From Flammeovirga sp. OC4 (GTDB taxonomy: Bacteria; Bacteroidota; Bacteroidia; Cytophagales; Flammeovirgaceae): a stretch of 64,000 bases of DNA. This document shows, piece by piece, positions 16,281-25,330 of the stretch (position 1 is its first letter; the number at the start of each line of letters is the position of its first letter). Both the position numbers and the translations under genes were made by a program. The stretch is from the NCBI RefSeq assembly GCF_000812565.1, contig NZ_JTAM01000010.1, positions 62,001-126,000 on the forward strand, written 5' to 3'. The notes under the pieces were generated by a model. It was given only the letters and a program-made list of their open reading frames with translations. It was not told where the DNA came from and made no database searches.

Positions 16281-18518
16281 ATGGATTATTTAGAAGGATT
16301 AAACCCACCACAGCGAGAAGCTGTTGTAAATATGGAAGGCCCAATGATGATTATTGCTGGTGCCGGATCTGGTAAAACAAGAGTTTTGACCTATAAAATT
16401 GCACACCTGATTGCCAATGGTGTGGAGCCTTTCCAAATCTTATCTCTTACTTTTACCAACAAAGCTTCAAGAGAGATGCGTGAACGTATTGTAGAAGCAG
16501 TTGGTGATGAAGCGAAAAACCTTTGGATGGGTACATTCCACTCCGTATTTGCCAAAATTTTACGTTTTGAGGCCGATAAGTTGGGGTACCAATCTAATTT
16601 TACCATCTATGATTCTGAAGATGCTAAATCGGTCATTAAAAGTGTGGTAAAGGACTTCCGTTTAGATGATAAACTATACAAACCGAATGTTGTATTAAGT
16701 AGAATTTCTGCTGCAAAAAATGACTTGATCTCTTGGAGAGCCTACGAAGGGAACAATGATAGAAGATTAGAAGATGAAGCTACAGGTAGACCAAAGATTT
16801 TCGAAATTTATAAAGAATATGCGATCCGATGTTTTAGAGCAAATGCAATGGATTTTGATGATCTTCTGTTCAATACCAATGTGCTTTTTCATCAGCACTT
16901 AGATGTACTCAACAAATATCAGCATAAGTTCAAATATGTATTGATTGACGAGTTTCAAGACACCAACATCTCTCAATATTATATCACGAGAAAACTAGCT
17001 GCAAAAAATAGAAATATTTGTGTGGTAGGTGATGATGCTCAATCAATATATGCTTTCAGAGGTGCCAATATTCAAAATATCCTAAACTTTGAAAAGGATT
17101 ATCCTGAGCTTAAAGTCATCAAATTGGAGCAAAATTACCGTTCTACACAAACTATTGTAGAAGCAGCAAACTCGGTAATTAAGCACAATACAAATCAGCT
17201 TGAAAAGAATACTTTTACTCAAAATGCTATTGGTGAACGTATCGAAGTCATTCGTTCAGCTACAGATTTGGATGAAGCAAAAGCAGTTGCACAAAGTATT
17301 CAGACTGCAATGATGAGAGACCATATTCCGGCTCAAGACATTGCTATTTTATATAGAACCAACTCTCAGTCAAGAGCATTGGAGGAGGCCTTGGTGAAAT
17401 TAAGTATTAAAGCTCAGATTTTTGGAGGTCTTTCTTTCTATCAGAGAAAGGAAATCAAAGATATGATCGCCTACCTAAAATTTGTCACCAACCCAAAGGA
17501 TGAAGAAGCATTTAAAAGGGTTATCAATTACCCCAAAAGAGGAATTGGACCTACAACTGTCAATAATCTATTTGTAAAGGCGGCTGAAAATAAATTAGGT
17601 ATTTGGGATGTGGTTGCCAATGTAAGACGTTTCTTTGGTGGTAGAGTGGCTACGCAAGTGGAAAACTTTGCCAATATGATCAAGGTATTCCAAATGCAAA
17701 TGGAATCTAAAAATGCCTTTGAGTTAGCCTCATTCATAGCCAAAGGGTCGGGCATACTAAAGGAGCTTTATGACGATAAAACTGTTGAAGGTAAAAACAG
17801 ATACGAAAACCTTCAAGAACTCTTGAACGGTATTCAAGGTTTTACTGATGATCCAGAAAAAGAAGATAAAAGCTTAACCACTTACTTGGAAGAGATTTCA
17901 TTAATCACCTCCGCTGAAAAAGAAGACATGTCTGATGCCATCACTTTGATGACGATTCACATGTCTAAAGGTTTGGAGTTTGATTACGTTTACTTGGTGG
18001 GCATGGAAGAAAACCTATTCCCGTCTCAAATGATGTTGGAAACAAGAGCTGATCTTGAAGAAGAACGTCGTCTGTTTTACGTAGCAATTACAAGAGCAAA
18101 GATCAAACTATTTATGACTTATGCTTTGCAACGTTACCGTTTCGGAAAATCGATTATGTGTGATCCTAGCCGATTTATTGATGAAATTGCTCCTCAGTAC
18201 ATCAGCATGAAACGTAGTAGTATCAATGATGATTTAGATCCTGGAAACGTCCCTGGCTTCTCTAATTATAGATCTCTTCGTCAAGCACCTTCCAACTTCA
18301 CAAAGAAAGTTGTACCACCAAAAGACGACCGTCCTTTTGTTCCTTCAAAATCGGAAGAAATTAAAGAGGGACTTACAGTTAGACATATGAAATTTGGTGA
18401 TGGTGTGGTCGATAAAGTTGCTGAAGAAGGGTTAGACCGTAGAGCGACTATTCAATTTGAAGAAGTAGGCAAAAAGACATTGATCCTTACTTTTGCAAAA
18501 TTGATGATCATAGAATAG
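16281..18518 (+). CDS. pcrA: UvrD/PcrA-type superfamily 1 DNA helicase
   Basis: A 745-residue 3'-5' helicase. Q-motif LNPPQREAV; Walker A GAGSGKT (26-32); motif II as VLIDEFQDTN; motif III VVGDDAQSIYAFRGA; motif IV QNYRS; motif V TIHMSKGLEF; and motif VI VAITRAK. The tail (RHMKFGDGVVDKV to the end) matches the C-terminal Tudor-like module that lets PcrA/UvrD contact RNA polymerase. It unwinds DNA in nucleotide excision and mismatch repair and removes blocks from replication forks. It is monocistronic, with a terminator just downstream. Confidence 0.96.
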   Translation: MDYLEGLNPPQREAVVNMEGPMMIIAGAGSGKTRVLTYKIAHLIANGVEPFQILSLTFTNKASREMRERIVEAVGDEAKNLWMGTFHSVFAKILRFEADKLGYQSNFTIYDSEDAKSVIKSVVKDFRLDDKLYKPNVVLSRISAAKNDLISWRAYEGNNDRRLEDEATGRPKIFEIYKEYAIRCFRANAMDFDDLLFNTNVLFHQHLDVLNKYQHKFKYVLIDEFQDTNISQYYITRKLAAKNRNICVVGDDAQSIYAFRGANIQNILNFEKDYPELKVIKLEQNYRSTQTIVEAANSVIKHNTNQLEKNTFTQNAIGERIEVIRSATDLDEAKAVAQSIQTAMMRDHIPAQDIAILYRTNSQSRALEEALVKLSIKAQIFGGLSFYQRKEIKDMIAYLKFVTNPKDEEAFKRVINYPKRGIGPTTVNNLFVKAAENKLGIWDVVANVRRFFGGRVATQVENFANMIKVFQMQMESKNAFELASFIAKGSGILKELYDDKTVEGKNRYENLQELLNGIQGFTDDPEKEDKSLTTYLEEISLITSAEKEDMSDAITLMTIHMSKGLEFDYVYLVGMEENLFPSQMMLETRADLEEERRLFYVAITRAKIKLFMTYALQRYRFGKSIMCDPSRFIDEIAPQYISMKRSSINDDLDPGNVPGFSNYRSLRQAPSNFTKKVVPPKDDRPFVPSKSEEIKEGLTVRHMKFGDGVVDKVAEEGLDRRATIQFEEVGKKTLILTFAKLMIIE

Positions 18519-18560
18519 TACACCTCATTTTGGTGATTCAAAAAAACCGTAACTATCTTT

Positions 18561-18606
18561 AAGTCTTCTAATAGTTTAAGTGATGCTATTAGAAGACTTT
18601 ATTTTT
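18561..18606 (+). terminator. Rho-independent terminator after pcrA
   Basis: A perfect 14-bp stem, AAGTCTTCTAATAG (18561-18574) with CTATTAGAAGACTT (18586-18599), then TATTTTT. Confidence 0.92.
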
Positions 18607-18629
18607 GATTCATCTACTATCAAACATAT

Positions 18630-19727
18630 ATGAAAATCTTTTTTTTATTAATCACATTTATCACATGTATCACTCCATTAATTCAAGGTCAGGACATTCA
18701 GGCTCCACCTTATTTCTTGGAGTTTATGGAAAAGAATCCAAAGAAATTCCATCTTACTTATCATGATACTGGCGGTAAATTAATCAAATGGAATGACGAA
18801 CAACTTTCCAATGTCAACGGTCTTGTCTATTGGCTTTTTGCCTTAGAATATGTAAGACAAGTTGAAAATGATAATTTCTCTGCAACAGAAAGGGTTCCAT
18901 TAGAAGATATAGTTCGTTTTGATGCCTCAAGTAATAAAATGAAAGTCTGGAATGATTACCTGAACAAGACCAGAAAGCTACTGAATAAAAAGGTAAGAAT
19001 GAGAGAAATTGTAAGTGGAATTATCAACTTCGGTAATGATGCTAATGGTGATTATATGATTTCAAGACTTGGACTAGACTCTGTAATGTCTTCTGTTCAA
19101 ACTTTTCAAATGTACAACACCACTGCTCTTTTCCCCCTTTCATCGGCTAATATTTACATTCACAACCCTTATCAAGTTCCCCATCAAGAATTTGTAAATC
19201 ACATCAAAAATGAGAATCTAAATGAATTCAGACAAGAAGTCTACGCTCTGTTTGATACTCTTGTACATGATTCTTTAGGCACTAAAGTCGAAACTTTCGA
19301 ATTTGCCCCTGGCAGACATAAAGAGTATGCTGCACTACTATCTGATCGAATGCCACTTGGCCTCGTTTCTGATTTTAATATTCTAATGCAAAAAATCAAC
19401 GAGAGAACATTTTTCAAAGGTGGAATGGAAAAAGAGTGGTACAAGACGGTAGAAGAACCGCTAATGTCTTCTAAAATTATGCAGGAACACTATAAACACT
19501 GCGGTAGATTTGTGTATTCTACTGTCAACAGTGTGGTGATTTCTATGTACGCAACTTTCCAAAATGGCAAGAAGGTACATTTAACAGCCACTTTTGAGAA
19601 CTTAACAGAAACAGAACATATTGACCTTGCCCTTTCCATCAATGATTTCGGGTTTTCACTTTTAGAAAACAAAGAGTATTTGAAACAAGTACAGGATAAG
19701 GTCAACTTCTTAAGAATGAAAAAATAA
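18630..19727 (+). CDS. Secreted class-A beta-lactamase-fold protein, probably not catalytic
   Basis: 365 residues with a signal peptide (about 1-20). The layout resembles class A serine hydrolases: a strand pair (FHLTYHDTGGKLIKW), then the position of the SxxK nucleophile motif, then a segment FGNDANGDYMISRLG that aligns with the SDN loop region. However, the SxxK site reads S60-N-V-N63, so the general-base lysine is missing, and no KTG triad is visible near FVYSTVNSVVI. I infer a binding or regulatory pseudoenzyme of the envelope, or a hydrolase with a rearranged site. It opens an operon: its TAA overlaps the ypdA ATG by one base. Confidence 0.65.
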   Translation: MKIFFLLITFITCITPLIQGQDIQAPPYFLEFMEKNPKKFHLTYHDTGGKLIKWNDEQLSNVNGLVYWLFALEYVRQVENDNFSATERVPLEDIVRFDASSNKMKVWNDYLNKTRKLLNKKVRMREIVSGIINFGNDANGDYMISRLGLDSVMSSVQTFQMYNTTALFPLSSANIYIHNPYQVPHQEFVNHIKNENLNEFRQEVYALFDTLVHDSLGTKVETFEFAPGRHKEYAALLSDRMPLGLVSDFNILMQKINERTFFKGGMEKEWYKTVEEPLMSSKIMQEHYKHCGRFVYSTVNSVVISMYATFQNGKKVHLTATFENLTETEHIDLALSINDFGFSLLENKEYLKQVQDKVNFLRMKK

Positions 19728-20713
19728 TGGAACAAAAAATATACGATTCACTTATTGTTGGTGGAGGTCCTATTGGGATGGCTTGTGGAATAGCTGCCAA
19801 AAAACGTGACCTTTCACATATTATCATCGAAAAAGGATGCTTGGTCAATTCCCTTTACAACTATCCGGTAAATATGACCTTCTTTTCCACTTCTGAAAAG
19901 CTAGAGATTGGTGATACACCTTTTGTTTCACACAATCATCGACCTGTTAGAAGAGAAGCATTAGAGTATTACAGGAGAGTACAGACACTTTGGAATTTAA
20001 ATGTTCACCTGTTTGAGGAAGTAGTAGGAATTAAAACGACCAATGTAGAGGGGAAATTGGTATACGAAGTCCATACATCCAAAGCGAATTATAAGGCTTA
20101 CAGCATCACCATTGCAACAGGTTTTTATGACATCCCTAATTTGATGAATGTTGAAGGTGAAACTCTCTCAAAAGTGAAACATTATTACGATGATCCACAC
20201 TTGTATGCCTTTACAGATGTAGCGGTTATTGGAGGGGCAAATTCTGCTATTGATGCAGCACTAGAGACCTATAGAAAGGGTGCAAGGGTCACATTGATTA
20301 TACGAGAAGAAGAAATCAACGACAGAGTGAAATATTGGGTAAAACCTGATATTGAGAATAGAATCAAAGAAGGAAGTATCAAGTGCTACTTTGAAAGTGA
20401 AGTGGAAGAGATTAAGGAAAAGTCGATTGTCATTAAATCAAAAGACGCTTCTGTTGAAATTCCAAATGACTTCGTATTAGCGATGACAGGCTACCAACCT
20501 AACTTTGATTTTCTATCAAAAATGGGAATTTCCCTAGCGGAGGATGAATTAAAAACTCCTTCTTATAATGAAACAACACATGAATCGAATATTGAAAATA
20601 TATTCCTTGCCGGTGTAGTTTGCGGAGGCATGAAAACGAATACTTGGTTTATAGAAAACTCAAGGGTCCACGCTGATATTATTTACGATACACTTAAAGA
20701 AAGATTAAAATAG
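19727..20713 (+). CDS. ypdA: YpdA-family bacillithiol disulfide reductase
   Basis: A 328-residue flavoprotein of the thioredoxin-reductase superfamily. FAD-binding GGGPIGMACG at about 13-22; NAD(P)-binding VIGGANSAIDAA in the middle; a C-terminal FAD-contacting segment (NIFLAGVVCGGMKTN). Unlike true thioredoxin reductases it has no CxxC redox pair, which is typical of YpdA/Bdr. The family reduces oxidised bacillithiol with NADPH, and Bacteroidota are known bacillithiol users. It is coupled to the upstream gene by a one-base overlap and directly abuts the SDR gene, so all three are one operon, perhaps for thiol redox or envelope stress. Confidence 0.9.
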   Translation: MEQKIYDSLIVGGGPIGMACGIAAKKRDLSHIIIEKGCLVNSLYNYPVNMTFFSTSEKLEIGDTPFVSHNHRPVRREALEYYRRVQTLWNLNVHLFEEVVGIKTTNVEGKLVYEVHTSKANYKAYSITIATGFYDIPNLMNVEGETLSKVKHYYDDPHLYAFTDVAVIGGANSAIDAALETYRKGARVTLIIREEEINDRVKYWVKPDIENRIKEGSIKCYFESEVEEIKEKSIVIKSKDASVEIPNDFVLAMTGYQPNFDFLSKMGISLAEDELKTPSYNETTHESNIENIFLAGVVCGGMKTNTWFIENSRVHADIIYDTLKERLK

Positions 20714-21424
20714 ATGAGTACAATTTTTATTACAGGTACAAGTAAAGGTCTCGGAAAAGGCTTTGCTGAGTATTTTTTACAAGAAGATCATCAAGTATTA
20801 GGTTTTAGTAGAAGCGAAAATACCGAATTAATAGCCTCTCCTAACTTCAAACATCATAGTATTGATTTAGAAAACTTAAATGCAATTGAGGAAGTGATTG
20901 AAAAAGCATTAGAAGGTGTTGAAACATTAGATTTAGTCATTCTTAATGCAGGGGTGTTGGGTGAAATCCAAACTATGGTTAACTCTGCGGTTTCATCCAT
21001 GCAAAATGTTATGGATGTCAACTTATGGAGTAATAAAGTGATACTGGATACCATTCTTAAAAAAGGCATTGCTGTAAAACAAGTGGTGGGCATTTCCTCA
21101 GGCGCTTCTATCAACGGTAATAAAGGTTGGTCAGGTTACTCTATCTCTAAAGCGGCGTTTAATATGATGATTAAGCTCTACGCTGCCGAACATCAAGACA
21201 CACACTTTACTGCACTCGCTCCAGGTTTAATCGATACAGGTATGCAGGACTATTTATGTGGAAAAGTAAATCATGAAGAGTTCCCTAGTATTCAAAGATT
21301 ACAAGAAGCAAGAGGAACTACGGCTATGCCTAATGGGACTGAAGCAGGTAAATTGATTGCTGAATTAATTCCTAAACTTTTGAATACACCTAACGGAAGT
21401 TACCAAGACGTAAGAAAACTTTAA
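20714..21424 (+). CDS. Short-chain dehydrogenase/reductase
   Basis: 236 residues with the classical SDR pattern: the nucleotide-binding GTSKGLGKG near the N-terminus, a NAG motif (LNAGVLGE), the catalytic Ser in GISSGAS and the YSISK pair (Tyr and Lys). It is a soluble NAD(P)H-dependent oxidoreductase; the substrate is not predictable. It begins immediately after the ypdA stop codon and ends the operon, followed by a terminator. Confidence 0.92.
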   Translation: MSTIFITGTSKGLGKGFAEYFLQEDHQVLGFSRSENTELIASPNFKHHSIDLENLNAIEEVIEKALEGVETLDLVILNAGVLGEIQTMVNSAVSSMQNVMDVNLWSNKVILDTILKKGIAVKQVVGISSGASINGNKGWSGYSISKAAFNMMIKLYAAEHQDTHFTALAPGLIDTGMQDYLCGKVNHEEFPSIQRLQEARGTTAMPNGTEAGKLIAELIPKLLNTPNGSYQDVRKL

Positions 21425-21430
21425 AATAAG

Positions 21431-21457
21431 GCCATAATTTATGATTATGGCTGTTTT
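21431..21457 (+). terminator. Terminator of the ypdA-SDR operon
   Basis: GCCATAAT (21431-21438) pairs with ATTATGGC (21444-21451), followed by TGTTTT. Confidence 0.75.
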
Positions 21458-21464
21458 AAAAACA

Positions 21465-21497
21465 TAAAAAAAAGGCTCGTAAAACAAGCCTTCTTTT
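21465..21497 (-). terminator. Terminator of the tRNA-like gene (can act both ways)
   Basis: AAGGCT (21472-21477) pairs with AGCCTT (21487-21492). On the minus strand it is followed by eight T residues; on the plus strand by CTTTTT. It lies about 35 bp past the tRNA-like 3' end. Confidence 0.8.
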
Positions 21498-21530
21498 TCG
21501 CTATTTCTCATTGCTACTTTCTACTATGAG

Positions 21531-21607
21531 AACGAAATATGGGAATCGAACCCACGTCCTTTACTTAATCAAATTAAGCACTGCTCTGACCACTGAGCTA
21601 AATTCGT
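21531..21607 (-). tRNA. Aberrant tRNA or tRNA-like RNA, possible anticodon UUG (Gln)
   Basis: The minus strand shows tRNA parts in order: acceptor ACGAATT (21607-21601), TA, D-stem GCTC with GAGC around an AGTGGTCA loop, an anticodon arm, variable AGGAC, T-arm GTGGG-TTCGATT-CCCAT, and a 3' acceptor strand ATTTCGT. Oddities: one T-T mismatch in the acceptor stem, and an anticodon arm four bases longer than standard. GCTTA pairs with TAAGT around loop ATTTGAT, which keeps U33, gives anticodon TTG and keeps A37. No CCA is encoded. With its own terminator it is probably transcribed. It could be a degenerate tRNA-Gln, a pseudo-tRNA or a tRNA-like regulator; the identity is uncertain. Confidence 0.6.
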
Positions 21608-22405
21608 TGATGATGAAAATATTTTTGAGGTCTTAGCCTTAATTGGTTAATACAATAATACAAACTAGATTTACTTAATTCTAGTGTTTCTTAATCCTTA
21701 TTTGCTAACAAAATTAAATAAATGCTATTTTTAATTTCAACCTCCTATTTTTCAGCCTCTTAATCTATTTAGTAATACTTGTAAAAATTACTTAATATTT
21801 ACCGCATAATCTTAATAGATTTTAATCCTCCATTTTTCCACACCTCAAACTACGAATACAACCGATAGAAATGTACTATTACAAAGGTATTTAATGAATA
21901 TCCGCTCACTTTAAAACAGCTAAATTCCTCTTTTAAAATAGAAGGCTACTTTACCTCTTCTATTGCATTAAAGTGACTATGCCCATAGAGAAACCACTAA
22001 AAAGGAGCATTGAAAGCATTACTACTTCACCTTAATTGTACTAATCCATGGATAAGCAAACTTTTCAACATCCTCAAACAAAACCATCTTCAAAGGCATC
22101 TGTATTCAACGGATCAAATATCAAATGAACAATGTTATGAGAAATATCAATCTTTTTGCAACTCACTTTTAAAACAAACAAAAAATAAGTATTTATTGTA
22201 GAATTAAAATAAGATTTGTTAAATACTAAATAAAATGTAAAACATTACTTTTATTTGCAGTGATCAATGTTACTTTTAACATATTGATTTTTAGTTTTTA
22301 ATTATACCTATTTTAAGCTACTGATAAAAGAATAATATACTTTTTAGTTATGCTCTAAGTAGATTATTAAATGTTAGTATTAACTTCTTATCGAAAGAAT
22401 ATAAT
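21608..22405. other. Long AT-rich intergenic region before the rprX-like gene
   Basis: About 800 bp. It holds the leader of the tRNA-like gene on one side and the promoter of the kinase gene on the other. A possible 63-codon ORF (22010-22201) has no recognisable features. No clear repeat or promoter consensus is seen. Confidence 0.4.
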
Positions 22406-24049
22406 ATGGCAAAAAGAAGGCTCATTACAATAATAACCTTGATGTGTATTGCGATGTTCGGATTAGCGGCACTCCAATATTATTGGATTAAAGAGGCTAT
22501 TCAGGAACGTAGAAGCCACTTTGAACAAGAAGTGGGTGAGCTACTTACAAATGTGGTTAAAAGGCTTGAGCAACAAGAAGTTTTACAGGTTACGAAAAGA
22601 TATTTAGACGATATTTCTGTCACCAATAGTGATGTAAAAGTAAGATACGATTCTGTTAAACAAGAGGCTTATTGGACAAGCAAACAGAACATTAATATCT
22701 CACAAACAATTAGTTCTGATAAATTAGCCAAACAAGGCATTGCCTATAAAGTGCAAGAGAAAGCAGAAATCAAGAAGTCGGGTAAAGCGACTAAGACAAT
22801 GCTTTCCAACATTGAAGGTGCAAAATATGGTATCAATGATTCTACTAGTCAGCCTAAAATAGTCAGTAATATCACATCAGATTCTACGGCTCGAAAAAGG
22901 TTGGATATTGCCATGGATCTGATCATGAAAAAGACAGACCTTGTCAATCAAGTGGTCAGCGAAATGATTCTCGCAGAGAATACCATGTTGCAAGACCGTG
23001 TGAACTTTGAGATGCTGGATTCATTACTTTCTCAAGAAATTGAGAATAAAGGGTTAAAAACGGTTTATGATTTTGCCGTTTTACAGCGTGAAGGAGACCG
23101 AGAAACGGTAATTATGAGTAGTAATGTGGAAAGAAATCCCAAAATTATTAAAAGTGCTTATCATATTACCTTATTTCCTAAAGATGTTTTTGATAATTCT
23201 AACACTTTATTTTTAGAATTTCCGCAGCAAAACAAGTTTTTGATCAGTAAAATGAGGTTTGTCCTCTTTTCTTCTTTAGGGTTTATTTTGTTAACACTTC
23301 TTACTTTCATATTTGCTGCCAAAACTATAATTGACCAGAAACGTATTTCTGAAATAACAAACGATTTCATTAGTAATATGACGCACGAGTTGAAAACTCC
23401 TATATCGACCGTAGCGTTAGCGACAGAGGCCCTGATGGACCCCGATGTACAAAAGATGCCAAGTATAACAGGTCGCTATCTCAGTGTTATAAAAGATGAA
23501 AATCAGCGTTTGAGCAGACAGGTGGAAAGAGTACTGCAAATTGCCCGAATTGAACGTGGCGATTTAAAACTCCGAAACGTGGATGTTGACATGAATAAAA
23601 TAATGCAGGTTGCTTACGAAAACACCTTGATCAAAATTGAGGACCGTGGAGGTAAATTATCCTTCAATTGGGCAGCCGGTGAGGTAAATGTTAAAGGAGA
23701 TGAGTTACATTTATCTAATATTATTTTTAACTTGTTAGATAATGCTAATAAATACTCTCCGGAGACACCAAAAATTGATCTTTCTGCTATTAGAAAGAAA
23801 GAAATGCTGGAAATTCATATAAAAGATGAAGGTCAAGGTATTCCAAGAGAACATATTAGTAAAATTTTTGACAAATTTTACAGAGTGCCTACAGGCAACG
23901 TTCACAATGTAAAAGGTTTTGGTTTAGGCCTTAGCTATGTCAAAAATATCGTCGAAGCACACAAAGGCAGCATTCGTTGTAAGAGTGAGCTAGGCAAAGG
24001 AAGTGAATTTATTATACAACTACCAATATCTGAAAATGGACAAAATTAA
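22406..24049 (+). CDS. rprX: RprX-like sensor histidine kinase
   Basis: 547 residues. TM1 at about 6-26, a long periplasmic sensor region (about 30-285), TM2 at about 290-312. The dimerisation helix has phosphoacceptor H327 in NMTHELKTPIS. The catalytic domain shows an N-box (FNLLDNANKYS), G1 (KDEGQGIP) and G2 (GFGLGLSYV). The arrangement and the partner regulator match RprX/RprY of Bacteroides. It overlaps the regulator gene by 14 bp, so the two are produced together. The symbol is by resemblance, not proof. Confidence 0.9.
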   Translation: MAKRRLITIITLMCIAMFGLAALQYYWIKEAIQERRSHFEQEVGELLTNVVKRLEQQEVLQVTKRYLDDISVTNSDVKVRYDSVKQEAYWTSKQNINISQTISSDKLAKQGIAYKVQEKAEIKKSGKATKTMLSNIEGAKYGINDSTSQPKIVSNITSDSTARKRLDIAMDLIMKKTDLVNQVVSEMILAENTMLQDRVNFEMLDSLLSQEIENKGLKTVYDFAVLQREGDRETVIMSSNVERNPKIIKSAYHITLFPKDVFDNSNTLFLEFPQQNKFLISKMRFVLFSSLGFILLTLLTFIFAAKTIIDQKRISEITNDFISNMTHELKTPISTVALATEALMDPDVQKMPSITGRYLSVIKDENQRLSRQVERVLQIARIERGDLKLRNVDVDMNKIMQVAYENTLIKIEDRGGKLSFNWAAGEVNVKGDELHLSNIIFNLLDNANKYSPETPKIDLSAIRKKEMLEIHIKDEGQGIPREHISKIFDKFYRVPTGNVHNVKGFGLGLSYVKNIVEAHKGSIRCKSELGKGSEFIIQLPISENGQN

Positions 24050-24743
24050 AATTTTACTTGCGGAGGATGATCCAAACTTAGGAATGTTACTTACTGAGTA
24101 TTTAGAAGTTAAAAACTTTGATGTAACTCGTACTCAAGATGGTGAGGAAGCGTTAAGAGCCTACCAAGATGGTGACCATGACTTATGTATCTTCGACGTA
24201 ATGATGCCTAAAATGGATGGTTATACTCTTGCAGAGCGTATCCGTAAATCAGATGTAGATATTCCAATATTTTTCCTTACAGCGAAATCAATGAAAGAAG
24301 ATACGCTAAGAGGATTTGAAGTAGGTGCTGATGATTATATCACTAAGCCATTCAGTATGGAAGAGCTTTTAGCTCGTATCACATCGATCTTAAGAAGAAC
24401 GAAGAGTAAGACGGACTCAAAAGAAAAACAAACTATTTTCGAGATTGGTAAGTTTACTTTTGACTTTAATGCTCAAATGTTGAAATACAACGAAGACGGT
24501 CATGAGCAACGCCTTACTTCAAAGGAATCTGCTTTATTACGTCTTTTAGCAATCCATAAAAATGAAATTATGGACAGATCTTTAGCATTAAAGAAAATTT
24601 GGTTAGATGACAACTACTTCAACTCAAGAAGTATGGACGTATATATTACAAAGCTTAGAAAATTCTTAAAACCAGACGACAATTTACGTATCGTAAACGT
24701 TCACGGTCAAGGATTCAAGTTAGTAGAATTAGGTGCTGAATAG
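24036..24743 (+). CDS. rprY: RprY-like OmpR-family response regulator
   Basis: 235 residues from the ATG at 24036 (MDKIKILLAEDD); an alternative start 33 bp upstream lies deeper inside the kinase gene and adds a non-family N-terminus. The receiver has D11/D12 (acidic pair), D54 (phosphoacceptor, IFDVMMPKMDG) and the Lys in ITKPF. A winged helix follows, with a DVYITKLRK recognition helix and a VHGQGFKL wing. The partner kinase overlaps upstream. RprY homologues in Bacteroides are linked to oxidative stress and sodium pumping; targets here are unknown. A terminator follows. Confidence 0.93.
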   Translation: MDKIKILLAEDDPNLGMLLTEYLEVKNFDVTRTQDGEEALRAYQDGDHDLCIFDVMMPKMDGYTLAERIRKSDVDIPIFFLTAKSMKEDTLRGFEVGADDYITKPFSMEELLARITSILRRTKSKTDSKEKQTIFEIGKFTFDFNAQMLKYNEDGHEQRLTSKESALLRLLAIHKNEIMDRSLALKKIWLDDNYFNSRSMDVYITKLRKFLKPDDNLRIVNVHGQGFKLVELGAE

Positions 24744-24764
24744 TCCACACCAAAAAATATATTG

Positions 24765-24793
24765 AAAGCCTCCATTTTTTGGAGGCTTTTTTT
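24765..24793 (+). terminator. Rho-independent terminator after rprY
   Basis: AAAGCCTCC (24765-24773) and GGAGGCTTT (24781-24789) pair perfectly and are followed by TTTT. Confidence 0.93.
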
Positions 24794-24818
24794 ATGCTTT
24801 GCAAAAAAATGAAGGTTT

Positions 24819-25250
24819 CTAATATTCATAAAGAACATCACCTTCATAATCTTTAATGTTTAAATACACTCGATTTCCTCCCACTTGCAATGCTGAAATA
24901 TCAAAAGATAATTCTTTAGTGATGTAAGCTTCACAAGCCTCTGGATTTTTCATTGAAAGTCTTAAGTTTCTTTGAGGCGGATCTGATTCCAAAATTATAT
25001 TGGCATCAACTAATTTTACTTCCCAAGAATCTCCACTACAACCACTTGAACTGAAATTCACTTTCAAACAATTGCCTTCAATTACTACACTGTTGATGGC
25101 TACATAATCGGATGGGGCGTTGATGTAATCACTTTCACTCACTACTGTAATTAAATCGCAATCTGTTGGAGTTATAGGAGTAGTTGTAGTGCTTTTAGAG
25201 CAGCTTATGAGTAATAGACCTGTTATCGTCAAGAAGAGTAAGTTTTTCAT
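24819..25250 (-). CDS. Small lipoprotein, unknown function
   Basis: 143 residues. The signal peptide ends in the lipobox LLISC (Cys17), followed by a Ser/Thr-rich linker (SKSTTTTPITPT), typical of Bacteroidota surface or periplasmic lipoproteins. The mature domain is beta-rich and contains several Cys residues (CDL, NCLKV, SGCSGD, EACEA) that could form disulfides outside the cytoplasm. I do not recognise the family with certainty. It is converged upon by rprY from the other strand and has repeat copy A upstream. Confidence 0.8.
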   Translation of the reverse strand: MKNLLFLTITGLLLISCSKSTTTTPITPTDCDLITVVSESDYINAPSDYVAINSVVIEGNCLKVNFSSSGCSGDSWEVKLVDANIILESDPPQRNLRLSMKNPEACEAYITKELSFDISALQVGGNRVYLNIKDYEGDVLYEY

Positions 25251-25330
25251 TTTATTATTTTAAATAAGTATTAAAGACTTACAAATAAGACAGTTGAAAA
25301 AGAAGTTTGACAACATTTTTGTTAAGGAAA

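Noticed and set aside
16126-16344. 72-codon minus-strand ORF at the pcrA start
   Set aside because: It overlaps the pcrA promoter and first codons; no family likeness.
22010-22201. 63-codon ORF in the long gap before the rprX-like gene
   Set aside because: No family, no signal peptide, no promoter, composition like the surrounding non-coding DNA.
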